Origin: Niastella populi
Lineage (GTDB): Bacteria; Bacteroidota; Bacteroidia; Chitinophagales; Chitinophagaceae
Direction: 5' to 3'
DNA: 64,000 nucleotides
Assembly (NCBI RefSeq): GCF_002078015.1
Contig: NZ_LWBP01000199.1
Coordinates: forward strand, 355,381 to 419,380
Of the stretch, positions 52,511 to 61,406 are shown piece by piece; the first letter of the stretch is position 1; each line of letters starts with the position of its first letter. A model generated the notes under the pieces. It saw only the letters and a program-made list of their open reading frames with translations, was not told the DNA's origin and made no database searches. Both the position numbers and the translations under genes were made by a program.

Positions 52511-54655
52511 TTATTTTCTTATGATTTTCCTGGATACTGTATGATCACTATAAACCAATTTTACCACGTACACGCCGCTTGCATAACGGCCAAGGTTGAA
52601 CCGGTAAAACGTAGCCGGCGCATTATTGCCAACGAGTTGCTCCGCTACCTTCTGGCCGGTGCTGTTATACAGGGCAATGCCTTTCAGGTTAACCGGCGGT
52701 GCGCTGAACTGTACGGTAAGCGGTCCGTTCGATGGATTGGGTGCAATCAGCCAGCCCTCTTCATTCAGGCTGTTATGTGTTCCTTTTTTGTACAGGTTGA
52801 TATCGTCTATGTAAACATTGTTCTCGTTACCGGTTGAATTGGCGAAAGCGATCATCACCGGCCCTCTGCCTATATAAGCGGTGAGGTTCACCGAATCTTT
52901 TCTCCATTCATTTGCAGCAGGCACAAACGAACTATTGGTAATTCCGCTCCTGGTGCTCAATTGCCCGCCCCATTTTTTGTACAGGCTCGTCCATGTACTA
53001 CCACAATTGTCACTAACAAGTACCTGCAGCGTATCCCAGCTATTGAATAATGTACCGGCACCGGTGCGGATAGCTGCCGCTACCTGAAATGTGAGAAAAG
53101 CCGAATCTGCATCGGTTATGGCAACCTGCGGCAATCGCAGGTAATCGATCTGTCCGTTTTGCGTATAGGAAAAGTTACGCGCAACCATCGATGCGCCGCC
53201 GGTTTTCGCAACCCCTGTTACACGTTCCCATGTATAAGAATTATCGGTATTAAGGATGTCCCAGTTGAGCGGCGGAAAGGCATCCGCTTCAAAACCTTCG
53301 GTAATCGGCGCCGTAACGGCTGCCGGATAAACAAAAGCCTTGCTCATATTATCGTTGGCCTGGTTCATATCGGCAGTGCCGTTGGGTGAACTGAGTTGTA
53401 TTGCAAGAGTGTGCGGTCCGTTGGCGCCGGTTGAAACTGCATTTAAGGTTACTGTTACGGCAGAGAGACTGGGTAAGGAACCGGTCCAGCGGGTAAGTAC
53501 CGGGGTACCGCCATCTACGCTGGCATTGATCTCAACCGAGGTCAAAGGCAATGCGCCATAGTTCCGAAAAGTAATTACAGGTTGAAATTTTGTATCGCAC
53601 ACCCGGTTTACCGGGTTATCTATGCTCAGCAATTGCGCATCTACATCTTTCAGCGGCGACACCGCGGCATTGGAAGTTGTAAGCGACGAACGGAAATTGT
53701 TCATCGCCGCTTCCATGCGGGTTACCTGTAGCAGCGTGAACATGGCCATACAACCATCGCTGCTGTAATCCATGTAATTCTGGTACATGACACCCGGTGC
53801 GGTAGTTGTACATGCATCGGTAAGCACGCCGGTATGACAGCCTGAAGAAGCATCAGACTGGTTCGGCGTATCGCTTACCCCGTCACTGCCATTGCAGGCG
53901 CCATCATCATCGCCCCAGATATGGAACAGGAAAAAGAAATGGCCGGTTTCATGAGTAAGCGTTCGGCCATCATTGTAACCTGCCATAGCGCCGCCGGGCA
54001 TGGTTACATTGTATATTACCACTCCCTGGTCGTCGGCCGCAGCGCTGGTTGGGAAAGTGGCATAACCCAAAACCCCACCCGACAATTGGCATACCCAGAT
54101 GTTCAGGTAGCGCGAAGAATTCCAGGCATTGGCGCCGCCCGTACCGGCGTGTTTTACATTATGGTTGGCCGAGCTGAATGACGGCACAGTGGTAGTAACA
54201 CGGTCGATACCCGTGGTTGGCTGATTGGAAGGCGTACGTTTCGCCAGCACAAACTGGATCTTAGAATGACCGAACAGCGGCTTAAAAGCAGCCGGAATAT
54301 TTACCGAGTCGCCATTCAAGCCGGCGAAATCGGCATTTAAAACCTTCAACTGATCCTCCACCATTTTATCGGTAACCTCAGTGGGATCTGGTAACACAAT
54401 ATGAAAAACCACCGGAATATAAACCGGTGTTGCCATTTCACGCGCCTGCGGATTGCCTGCACGTTGTGCCGCCAGTTGTTCTATGCGCAAAAGGTCCTGC
54501 TGATATCTTTCTTTCAACTGCTGGTCTTTTTCAAACGAAGCCTTCAACAACTCCATGGTTGCACAGCGCTTAATGGGCATATCCTGCGCCTTTGCGGGGA
54601 AAACTCCCAGCAACATAACCAGCACCGCTACGCAACCATATCTATTTAAAAGCAT
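52511..54655 (-). CDS. Secreted M43 (pappalysin-type) zinc metalloprotease, type IX substrate
   Basis: Secreted protease of 714 residues. Signal peptide 1-23 (ending AKAQ), a helical propeptide (about 24-70), catalytic metzincin domain with HETGHFFFLFH (zinc ligands three His, general base Glu) and the Met-turn NYMDYSSDGCMAMFT. Two later beta-sandwich domains (CARDB-like from QLLSIDNPVNRVCDTKFQPV and a MAM/jelly-roll-like one with WERVTGVAKTGGASMVARNF) precede a type A sorting signal (APNPSNGPLTVQF ... GVYVVKLVYSDHTVSRKIIR). Usual M43 motifs have Gly three residues after the second His (HExxHxxGxxH); here it is Phe. The remaining ligands are intact, so activity is likely but not certain. Confidence 0.93.
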   Translation of the reverse strand: MLLNRYGCVAVLVMLLGVFPAKAQDMPIKRCATMELLKASFEKDQQLKERYQQDLLRIEQLAAQRAGNPQAREMATPVYIPVVFHIVLPDPTEVTDKMVEDQLKVLNADFAGLNGDSVNIPAAFKPLFGHSKIQFVLAKRTPSNQPTTGIDRVTTTVPSFSSANHNVKHAGTGGANAWNSSRYLNIWVCQLSGGVLGYATFPTSAAADDQGVVIYNVTMPGGAMAGYNDGRTLTHETGHFFFLFHIWGDDDGACNGSDGVSDTPNQSDASSGCHTGVLTDACTTTAPGVMYQNYMDYSSDGCMAMFTLLQVTRMEAAMNNFRSSLTTSNAAVSPLKDVDAQLLSIDNPVNRVCDTKFQPVITFRNYGALPLTSVEINASVDGGTPVLTRWTGSLPSLSAVTVTLNAVSTGANGPHTLAIQLSSPNGTADMNQANDNMSKAFVYPAAVTAPITEGFEADAFPPLNWDILNTDNSYTWERVTGVAKTGGASMVARNFSYTQNGQIDYLRLPQVAITDADSAFLTFQVAAAIRTGAGTLFNSWDTLQVLVSDNCGSTWTSLYKKWGGQLSTRSGITNSSFVPAANEWRKDSVNLTAYIGRGPVMIAFANSTGNENNVYIDDINLYKKGTHNSLNEEGWLIAPNPSNGPLTVQFSAPPVNLKGIALYNSTGQKVAEQLVGNNAPATFYRFNLGRYASGVYVVKLVYSDHTVSRKIIRK

Positions 54656-54791
54656 TATTATTTAATTTCTGTTTTGCAAATGATTTTTTATGCTGAACGC
54701 TACATTCCGAACTTCGGGTTGTTTGAAATTATTCGGGCAGCGCGTATTTCGGAAGCCGGCGTTAAGCGTTCTGCGTTCCGCGTTTTGCGTT
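54656..54791. other. Spacer with GCGTT/AACGC words
   Basis: A 136-base gap containing TGCTGAACGCTACATTCCGA and GGCGTTAAGCGTTCTGCGTT followed by CCGCGTTTTGCGTTTCACC. These are the same kind of words as in the gaps at 25430-25590, 30975-31200 and 38030-38115. No terminator or gene. Confidence 0.5.
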
Positions 54792-55805
54792 TCACCAAAC
54801 ATTGCGCGGACAGCCATCATCGTATTTGTTGCCGATGGTGAAGCCGATCAATAACTCATGTGTTCCATGGCTGTAATTATTCAGTGCGGTTGTTGAATAA
54901 TCATAAGAGTAACCAACATGCACAGTATTCGATACATTGATGCCCGCCATGGCGGCATACCCATATTTCATGCGATAACTGGCGCCCAACCACAGGAAAT
55001 CGAGATATTGCAGTTTGGCATTTATATCAACCTGCATGGGCAGCGGATTGATGTATTTGACCAGTACGGAAGGGATGAAGTTGAAATCATCACCCACCAA
55101 AAAACGGTAGCCGGCTGTCGCGAACACATGAGGGACAAGCCGGCCCCCGGTTTGCTTCACAGTATTTTCAGTAAAATCAATTTTTTGCGGAAGGATCTGT
55201 TGCGCTGAAAGGCCAACGAAATAGTCAGCGGAATACAGGTATAAGCCCGCGCTCAGATCGGGTTTCCATTTGTTGATAGTGCCGCTGCTATATACAGCAG
55301 GATCAACGGCGGTAGCAAACTGCAGCTTATCGGTTTGCAGTCCCAGCCTGGTGAACCCGGCGCCAAAACCCGCAGCAATGCTTGTACGCGGGCTGATGCC
55401 AAGATGATAAGCATAAGTAATATTGGCCGTGAACTGGTTTAACGGCCCGGTTTTATCATTGATGACCTGCAGTCCGATCCCGTGATGCGGTTCGGCCGCG
55501 GTATATTCTTCCCAATACCGTTCTCCCCTTGGATTTTCACCGGGCATTGAAAAAGAAGTAGCAGTTGTTTTATAATCTTTTTTACCTAAAGGTGTATGAG
55601 CGGTGAGATAAGTAGTTACGGGCGAACCGTCGATACCAGCCCACTGATGTCGGTGGCTTACCTTGATATCGGTATAATTCTCTATACCCGTCAACGCCGG
55701 ATTGAGAATATACTGATTAAGGATGTATTGTGTGTAATGCGGCTTTTGCTGGGCCTGCGATTGTACACATACTACCATCAGGATCAGGACTGTTATCTTT
55801 TTCAT
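54792..55805 (-). CDS. PorP/SprF family type IX secretion membrane protein
   Basis: Outer-membrane protein of 337 residues from ATG 55805 (MKKITVLILMVVCVQSQAQQ, signal peptide). An ATG at 55883 would add 26 unlikely residues. Family hallmarks: QKPHYTQYILNQYILNPALT, HRHQWAGIDGSP, the glycine-rich GIGLQVINDKTGPLNQ, and a C-terminal amphipathic strand series ending HELLIGFTIGNK. PorP/SprF proteins form 14-stranded barrels that assist secretion and anchoring of type B substrates such as SprB. The two CHU_C proteins downstream on this strand are its natural candidates. The segment PLGKKDYKTTATSFSMPGEN is a longer loop than in most relatives. Confidence 0.9.
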   Translation of the reverse strand: MKKITVLILMVVCVQSQAQQKPHYTQYILNQYILNPALTGIENYTDIKVSHRHQWAGIDGSPVTTYLTAHTPLGKKDYKTTATSFSMPGENPRGERYWEEYTAAEPHHGIGLQVINDKTGPLNQFTANITYAYHLGISPRTSIAAGFGAGFTRLGLQTDKLQFATAVDPAVYSSGTINKWKPDLSAGLYLYSADYFVGLSAQQILPQKIDFTENTVKQTGGRLVPHVFATAGYRFLVGDDFNFIPSVLVKYINPLPMQVDINAKLQYLDFLWLGASYRMKYGYAAMAGINVSNTVHVGYSYDYSTTALNNYSHGTHELLIGFTIGNKYDDGCPRNVW

Positions 55806-55918
55806 GATGTTTATGTTTTCGGGAATAGGTAACACAGCAGCACGTTGCAAGCTTAACGCTGCAAGCAAAAACAGCGTCTGCAACCGCGAACTGTATTTAC
55901 TTTTTCATTCTTCATTTT

Positions 55919-57685
55919 TCATTTCGCAAGAACCTTAAATTCCGTTCGCCTGTTCTTCTGACGCCCATCGGGATCATCACTACCATCCTCATGTGTATTA
56001 GGCACAACAGGCATACCCGCCCCGTAGCCTTTGCTTTGCAAACGATCTTTGTTTATGCCTTTGCTTATCAGGTAATCAACTACCACCTTCGCCCGGGCGC
56101 CGGATAAGTTCAGGTTATATTTATCATTTCCTTTATTATCGGTGTGCGCCCTGATCTCGATCACCATGGTGGGATATTCGTTCAGCAAACCAACCAGTTT
56201 ATCCAGTGCCGGGTACGAATCCACACGCAGCGTTGAACTATCAAAATCGTAATACACATTCTCCAGCACGATCACCGATTCAACCTTCGGCTCTTCCTTA
56301 ACCACCTCTGTAACAGGAACAGGAACCGGGTTGGGTATACTGTCTTTTCTTTTCAGGTTGAATAATTCAAGGCAGCATTCAGCCGAACGGTCAGAGCTCA
56401 GCAGCACATCTTCAAGAATGTTTTTGGCGCTGCCGCGGCTGGTGAAATAGATATCGTCTTTTATAGAATTAACCGGGTATCCAAAATTTTCAGGCGTTGC
56501 CCAGGCTTCCGGCGTTCCTTTGCTGAAAAAGAAATCGAATCCGCCCATGCCGGTACGGCCATTGCAGGAGAACACCAGTGTGCCGGATGCATCATGGTAA
56601 TACGGCGCCTGCTCGTCGTTGACAGTATTGATAGTAGCGCCAAGGTTAACAGCCTTGCCGGGTTTTCCATCGGCATCGAGGGTTGTATACCAGAGATCAA
56701 AACCGCCGCTGCCGCCGGGTTTATCGCTTGAGAACAATAAGGTTTTGCCATCAGCCATTATAAATGGCTGTTGCGCATTATAACCGGGCGTATTCACCAA
56801 TGCATCGAACAACACGGGTTCAGCCCAGCCGCTGTCGAGCTTTTTACTGGTATAGATCGCTGAGGTCTTTTTTCCGGCCACTAACGACCAGCGCGTAAGG
56901 AACATCGTTTTGCCATCGGGTGAAACAGCAGCCACTCCCTGGTGAATACCCGCCCCTTGTGGAATTTCAATTTGGTTTACGCTTTTCACTTCCCCGTTCT
57001 CATACACCGCCTCATACAACCGGTTGAGAAATGGTTTGTCCTTTAAATCACCTTCGGCACGCGTAGAAGTAAAAAGCAACGTGCTGCTGTTAACCCAAAC
57101 CGGCGAATAATTGGCGCCGCCGGCATTTATCTGTTGCCCCTGTTTTTCTTCGGAATATAATTTCAGGTCGTCCCTGTTCAATTGTTCTCTTATAAAATGC
57201 AGGTTCAGCACTTCACTTTTGGCGGAATTGGCGTATACATCCTCCGTTTTGTATTCATCCAAAAACTGTTGAAATGTTCTCTCCGCCCCTTCGTAATTAC
57301 CCAACGCCCGCAATGTAACGGCATAATAATACAGTGCCAGGGGAAGCTCACTGTTCTTATAACGTAACGCCTGCTCGTAATAGGCTACCGCTTTTACCGG
57401 ATAGTTCAGTTGACGATAGCTTTCCGCCAGGTTGTATACGGCAAGCTGCACACCGGGCACGGCGCTTTTTACACCAGATGCCGGTTTAACGTTATATGGA
57501 TTATAATCCTCCGGTTTTGCTTTTGTAGTTTTTGAAGCGAGGTATTTTTCATAATACTGAGCGGCAGAATAATAGTCGCCCTTTTTATAATAACTGTCGG
57601 CCGCCTTCAGATAATCAGTCACAAACTGGGCCCGGGCGCCCATTACCCCGGGAATGACAACCAGTATGAGAATTATTTTTTTCAT
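55919..57685 (-). CDS. OmpA-family protein with TPR and PD40 repeats (PorE/SprE-like)
   Basis: Periplasmic/outer-membrane-associated protein of 588 residues from ATG 57685 (MKKIILILVVIPGVMGARAQ); an upstream in-frame ATG at 57718 would overlap the preceding gene. N-terminal TPR repeats (about 20-190, DYYSAAQYYEKYL, PVKAVAYYEQALR, ALGNYEGAERTFQQFL), a PD40/WD40-like propeller (about 215-450; FLTRWSLVAGKK, QQPFIMADGKTLLFSSDKPG, LVFSCNGRTGMGGFDFFFS), and a C-terminal OmpA peptidoglycan-binding domain (VYYDFDSSTLRVDS, IEIRAHTDNKGNDKYNLNLS, SKGYGAG). This layout matches PorE-type components that tie the type IX machinery to the cell wall, encoded next to PorP/SprF. Seventeen bases separate it from the upstream PorP/SprF gene. 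Confidence 0.9.
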   Translation of the reverse strand: MKKIILILVVIPGVMGARAQFVTDYLKAADSYYKKGDYYSAAQYYEKYLASKTTKAKPEDYNPYNVKPASGVKSAVPGVQLAVYNLAESYRQLNYPVKAVAYYEQALRYKNSELPLALYYYAVTLRALGNYEGAERTFQQFLDEYKTEDVYANSAKSEVLNLHFIREQLNRDDLKLYSEEKQGQQINAGGANYSPVWVNSSTLLFTSTRAEGDLKDKPFLNRLYEAVYENGEVKSVNQIEIPQGAGIHQGVAAVSPDGKTMFLTRWSLVAGKKTSAIYTSKKLDSGWAEPVLFDALVNTPGYNAQQPFIMADGKTLLFSSDKPGGSGGFDLWYTTLDADGKPGKAVNLGATINTVNDEQAPYYHDASGTLVFSCNGRTGMGGFDFFFSKGTPEAWATPENFGYPVNSIKDDIYFTSRGSAKNILEDVLLSSDRSAECCLELFNLKRKDSIPNPVPVPVTEVVKEEPKVESVIVLENVYYDFDSSTLRVDSYPALDKLVGLLNEYPTMVIEIRAHTDNKGNDKYNLNLSGARAKVVVDYLISKGINKDRLQSKGYGAGMPVVPNTHEDGSDDPDGRQKNRRTEFKVLAK

Positions 57686-57702
57686 CGTGTTTTTTTGAGT
57701 GA

Positions 57703-58713
57703 TTACAACCTTGGACAAATGAAATGCGCTTCGGGGGTTTTGATCGATCTTCTGCCGGTGAAGGACAGCGAGATCTCGAAACTGTTTGAGCCATGCGCCA
57801 TTTTACCCAGCTCCGATGTATTTACATCGTAGCTGATGCCCAATACCATATTGTTATGAGTAAGGCCAACAAATGGCGAGATGGCATCTTTGATGCGGTA
57901 ATTGGCGCCCAGCATGACATCGGTGCCTGGCGCTGCATTCAACTGAACATAAGCCCCGGCCATTTTTTCTTCAGCCGTGCCCTGTTTTGAATACAACACG
58001 TTGGGAGTAACACTCAGGAACTCTGAAACATTTAACTGTACACCTGCGTGACCGGTATATCTGATTGGTAAACTGGCGTCGCCATTGGCGCTGAAATAGT
58101 CTTTTGGTTTGGTAAGATGGGATACGGAGAACCCTGCATATAAATTGGCCTTTTTACCGGGAGCCGCATCGAAGTATAACAAGCCTGCACCGGCATCGAA
58201 GGAAGCTGTTTTTGTTTTATTGAAACCATCGGTTGAAGTACCGGGATTGAAACCGGTAATAGGGTCCCACTGATCGCCAAAGGTGAATTTGGAGGAATTG
58301 AAACCACGCCAGATCATGCCGAGCTGCAAACCCATCACAATGCGATGGTTCTCTGCAGCGCCCAAACGCACGCCGGTATACGCGAGGTTTGCATAACCCG
58401 TCGTATAATAATAACCGCCATCGCCTGCTGTCTGGTTAAGCAGGTTGATGCCTATGTTCACATTGTTATTTGTAACAAACTCTCCACCCAAACCTACCGT
58501 ACGGAAAGGTTTGCTGATATTCCCCCACTGGTTGCGATAAATGCCCGAAACGCGGTAATCACCGTCGAAAGAACCCGTCAATGCCGGGTTTAGCCAGGAA
58601 GGATATACGTAGTACTGCGTAAAATGCGGATCAACCTGCGCCTGCATCGCCTTACCGGCGCCGGTAAAAAGAAGCAACAGCGGCAACAATCGGCTGATAA
58701 ATGTTCTTCTCAT
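57703..58713 (-). CDS. PorP/SprF family type IX secretion membrane protein
   Basis: Outer-membrane protein of 336 residues. Signal peptide 1-25 (LLPLLLLFTGAGKAMQAQ), then VDPHFTQYYVYPSWLNPALT, YRNQWGNISKPFRT, NVNIGINLLNQTAGDGGYYY, and beta-barrel strands to VLGISYDVNTSELGKMAHGS and NSFEISLSFTGRRS. These are diagnostic of PorP/SprF. It is first in a tight pair with the OmpA/TPR protein and precedes a second PorP/SprF gene, so the locus has two copies for two or more type B substrates. The N-terminal MRRTFISRLL fits a normal signal peptide start. Confidence 0.92.
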   Translation of the reverse strand: MRRTFISRLLPLLLLFTGAGKAMQAQVDPHFTQYYVYPSWLNPALTGSFDGDYRVSGIYRNQWGNISKPFRTVGLGGEFVTNNNVNIGINLLNQTAGDGGYYYTTGYANLAYTGVRLGAAENHRIVMGLQLGMIWRGFNSSKFTFGDQWDPITGFNPGTSTDGFNKTKTASFDAGAGLLYFDAAPGKKANLYAGFSVSHLTKPKDYFSANGDASLPIRYTGHAGVQLNVSEFLSVTPNVLYSKQGTAEEKMAGAYVQLNAAPGTDVMLGANYRIKDAISPFVGLTHNNMVLGISYDVNTSELGKMAHGSNSFEISLSFTGRRSIKTPEAHFICPRL

Positions 58714-58868
58714 AGCAGTTCTTATTTTGATAATTTTTTGTTATGCGGGCGGACTATTTACTTACATACAAAATGTGATTTTCATAGGGCCGTATTCTCG
58801 TTGGTTTTTCTTCTAATATTTTCTTAACCGCGCCAGGGTTCATCCCACTCGCCACTCACTATCCCTTC

Positions 58869-60179
58869 TTAAAACTGCCAGTTGATCCAGGCCTTGCCAT
58901 CTTTTGCACTAACCATATCATAGGTGGTTGAATCGAGGCGCACGAGGTAATACCCGCTTGCATCTGCGAACTGTAACCGGGTTCTGGCAACGGGTATTGA
59001 ATCGGCAGAAGGAACCGTACCCAGCGTACCTAAGAACGGGAAGATGATGCGGCCGTCGCCTGTAAACGTCGGCTGACGATAAGCAGGTCCGTATGCCAGT
59101 GACAAGGAATTATTGATGACTTTTACAAAACCCGCCAGGTCGTAATTAGTGCCGCCTGAAGTGCCGTATCTTGGCCAGTATAACAGAAAATAGAAATTTG
59201 AAGTTCTGGTTATGCCATACGCATCATCGACACCGTTTACATGGAAACCCTGCGGTGAAACCCAGTAACCACCCTGGCCAAGCGCATACTGCCACCAGCG
59301 ACGGGGTCCATCCAGGTCGATCTTTATAGGCTGCCCCGAACCAACGATCGAAGAAGCCGTGCCGTTCACACTGAACGACAATGTGGTGTTTGCCGGGTTC
59401 CAGCTAATGTTATCCAAAGAAGAAATGGTTGTTGTACCGTCTGAGAATGCGGGCGACAGCACTATACCATCGGGAGTATAATAATAACCGGTAGTTTTTG
59501 TTTGTAAATTCCCATTGGCATCTACCCAGGTAAAGGTGATGGTACGGGTGGTTTGGTTAACCTGAATTTCATATTGCACACCCCCAACTACCAGTCTTTT
59601 AAAATAGGTGATGTATTTGCTGATATTGCTAAAAAGCCTGTTGCCATGCTTCTTGTCGTAATAATTCTGCATTTCCTGTTGCGTGGCTTTCACGAGGAAG
59701 GCTTTGCTCTTATTGAAACGACCGGTCAGTTTTACCGTGTCACCGGCAATACCGTCGATGGCAAATTCAAAATCGGAGCCGAGGCCGGCGCCATAACTAC
59801 CGCCGTTCACGGCCGCATCGGGATCGGCCAGCACATGCACATAGGAATAGGTATCGAAGATCAATGCAGGTTGTTGCAATGCTTTCAGCCGGTAGCTTGC
59901 GGTCATCGGTGTAACCGAAGACGTTGAATCATAATCGGAGAACATTTCAACCCGGTTGCTTTCATTGAATTTGAAATAGAACGACACTACACCACCTTCC
60001 AGTCCGGCCGGATAGATCAATCCTTTCCAGCCAAACTGTGAAGAAGTAAGGGCCGACTGATAGGTAGCCAGCGCTTCATTGATCCGCTCATCGGGCGACT
60101 TATCAAAAGCATCTTCATGTTTGTTGCATCCGGCGAGTGCGATAGTTGCTGCCAATAAGTATGTAAGAGACTTTTTCAT
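58869..60179 (-). CDS. DUF4302 lipoprotein
   Basis: Predicted lipoprotein of 436 residues from ATG 60179 (MKKSLTYLLAATIALAGC, lipid-attachment Cys18). An upstream in-frame ATG at 60224 would add 15 residues and spoil the signal. Features typical of DUF4302: DERINEALATYQSALTSSQF, GWKGLIYPAGLEGGVVSFYF, FNESNRVEMFSDYD and the C-terminal MVSAKDGKAWINW. DUF4302 genes regularly accompany SusC/SusD pairs and a zinc metallohydrolase lipoprotein, as here. Exact role unknown; it is probably surface-exposed and part of an import complex. It is the last gene of the reverse-strand operon starting with SusC. Confidence 0.9.
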   Translation of the reverse strand: MKKSLTYLLAATIALAGCNKHEDAFDKSPDERINEALATYQSALTSSQFGWKGLIYPAGLEGGVVSFYFKFNESNRVEMFSDYDSTSSVTPMTASYRLKALQQPALIFDTYSYVHVLADPDAAVNGGSYGAGLGSDFEFAIDGIAGDTVKLTGRFNKSKAFLVKATQQEMQNYYDKKHGNRLFSNISKYITYFKRLVVGGVQYEIQVNQTTRTITFTWVDANGNLQTKTTGYYYTPDGIVLSPAFSDGTTTISSLDNISWNPANTTLSFSVNGTASSIVGSGQPIKIDLDGPRRWWQYALGQGGYWVSPQGFHVNGVDDAYGITRTSNFYFLLYWPRYGTSGGTNYDLAGFVKVINNSLSLAYGPAYRQPTFTGDGRIIFPFLGTLGTVPSADSIPVARTRLQFADASGYYLVRLDSTTYDMVSAKDGKAWINWQF

Positions 60180-60311
60180 TGATTGTTTTTTTGTGAACCA
60201 GAATTCGTGAAACGTGAACGGCAAATGTGAAAGGCTGATACTTCATAACTCACTACTTAACTTTTTCAACCCTTTCAGCCTGTTAACTTGTCAACCTCGA
60301 ACCTCATTTCC

Positions 60312-61394
60312 TCACTTTATCAAATCAACCACCTGTGTTCTGACCCTTGTCTGTAAACTATAGAAATCTATTCCCCAGGTATCTTTGAAATAGTTGACCA
60401 CAATGGCTTCCTTCTGCCGCAACTTGCTTATTGCCTGCGCCTGCGTTACATTATTGGCGCTGGTACCGGCAGGTATGCTGCTCACAATGGCCTCAAAACC
60501 CGCTTTTCCTTCCACCAGCATCATCGACACCATTTCCACAAAATCCTCATCGGGTGAAGACTCTGCATACGCCGTCACAAAACCATCGCGGCGTGCATCT
60601 GCATCCGATACGTTATTCCAGTTGGAAGTATAAAACCCTACCGAGATGGATTTATATGCCTGCGGGTACATAATGGTCTGGTGAAGGATATGCGCAAACT
60701 CGTGCTCAATAGTGTGGAACATCTGTTTGATGTTGAATGAATCTGAAGGCACATAACCGCTCATGGTCTTAGACCTGAAATCATTCAAAACGTACAACAC
60801 CACTTTTCTTCCGCCTTCAGCCGTACCGAGGGTAATGGTACCGTCGGTGTTCCAGCTGGCGCTGCCGCACAGCGCAAAGAATTTGGGAACGTATTTCTTC
60901 ATGAACAAAGAATCGGTCTCTGCGATATAGGTATCGATCCAGACTTTCTTTACCGCGCTCAGTGCCGGAATGATCTTGTCTTCTTTCGGCGGCACCAGCG
61001 TTTTGTTAAGGCTCAATTCAAATTGATCCCATTTATATTTTACTGCTATGTTGAAGGGTACAGTTAAACTATCGTTGATCCAGGTATCAATCGGGGTATT
61101 GGCCCAGGTATCGCCACCCAAACCCGGGATATTTTCAACATCGCCTACCGACTCCTTTTTACAGGAAGCAAGGGAAAGAACGATGCAAATAAACAGAACT
61201 GTTTTATGTATATTGTTCACCAGGAAATTTTTTAAATGTTTGAGCCGCTCGAGCAGCGGAACCAACCATGCCGGAACCCTGCTGTCGATAATCATCTCAT
61301 CGTATGAATTAAATACAGGCCACCAGCCGCTGGCAGATGATATAGGTATCACTTTGGCTGTTGTTCGTTGTTCGGTATGTTTTTCGTGCATCAT
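60312..61394 (-). CDS. Substrate-import-associated zinc metallohydrolase lipoprotein
   Basis: Surface lipoprotein with a gluzincin-like active site EHEFAHILHQ (HExxH) and a downstream acidic ESSPDEDFVEMVSMML that may give the third zinc ligand. The 360-residue frame (ATG 61394) contains the lipoprotein signal KTVLFICIVLSLASC only at residues 64-78, so the first ~58 residues are unusual. A GTG at 61220 (giving MNNIHKTVLFICIVLSLASC) would place the signal at the N-terminus and is the likelier functional start, yielding about 302 residues. The family is described as a putative metallohydrolase encoded with SusC/SusD and DUF4302. It may trim the imported substrate. It is 12 bases from the SusD gene. 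Confidence 0.85.
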   Translation of the reverse strand: MMHEKHTEQRTTAKVIPISSASGWWPVFNSYDEMIIDSRVPAWLVPLLERLKHLKNFLVNNIHKTVLFICIVLSLASCKKESVGDVENIPGLGGDTWANTPIDTWINDSLTVPFNIAVKYKWDQFELSLNKTLVPPKEDKIIPALSAVKKVWIDTYIAETDSLFMKKYVPKFFALCGSASWNTDGTITLGTAEGGRKVVLYVLNDFRSKTMSGYVPSDSFNIKQMFHTIEHEFAHILHQTIMYPQAYKSISVGFYTSNWNNVSDADARRDGFVTAYAESSPDEDFVEMVSMMLVEGKAGFEAIVSSIPAGTSANNVTQAQAISKLRQKEAIVVNYFKDTWGIDFYSLQTRVRTQVVDLIK

Positions 61395-61406
61395 TGCGTG
61401 GAGGGT

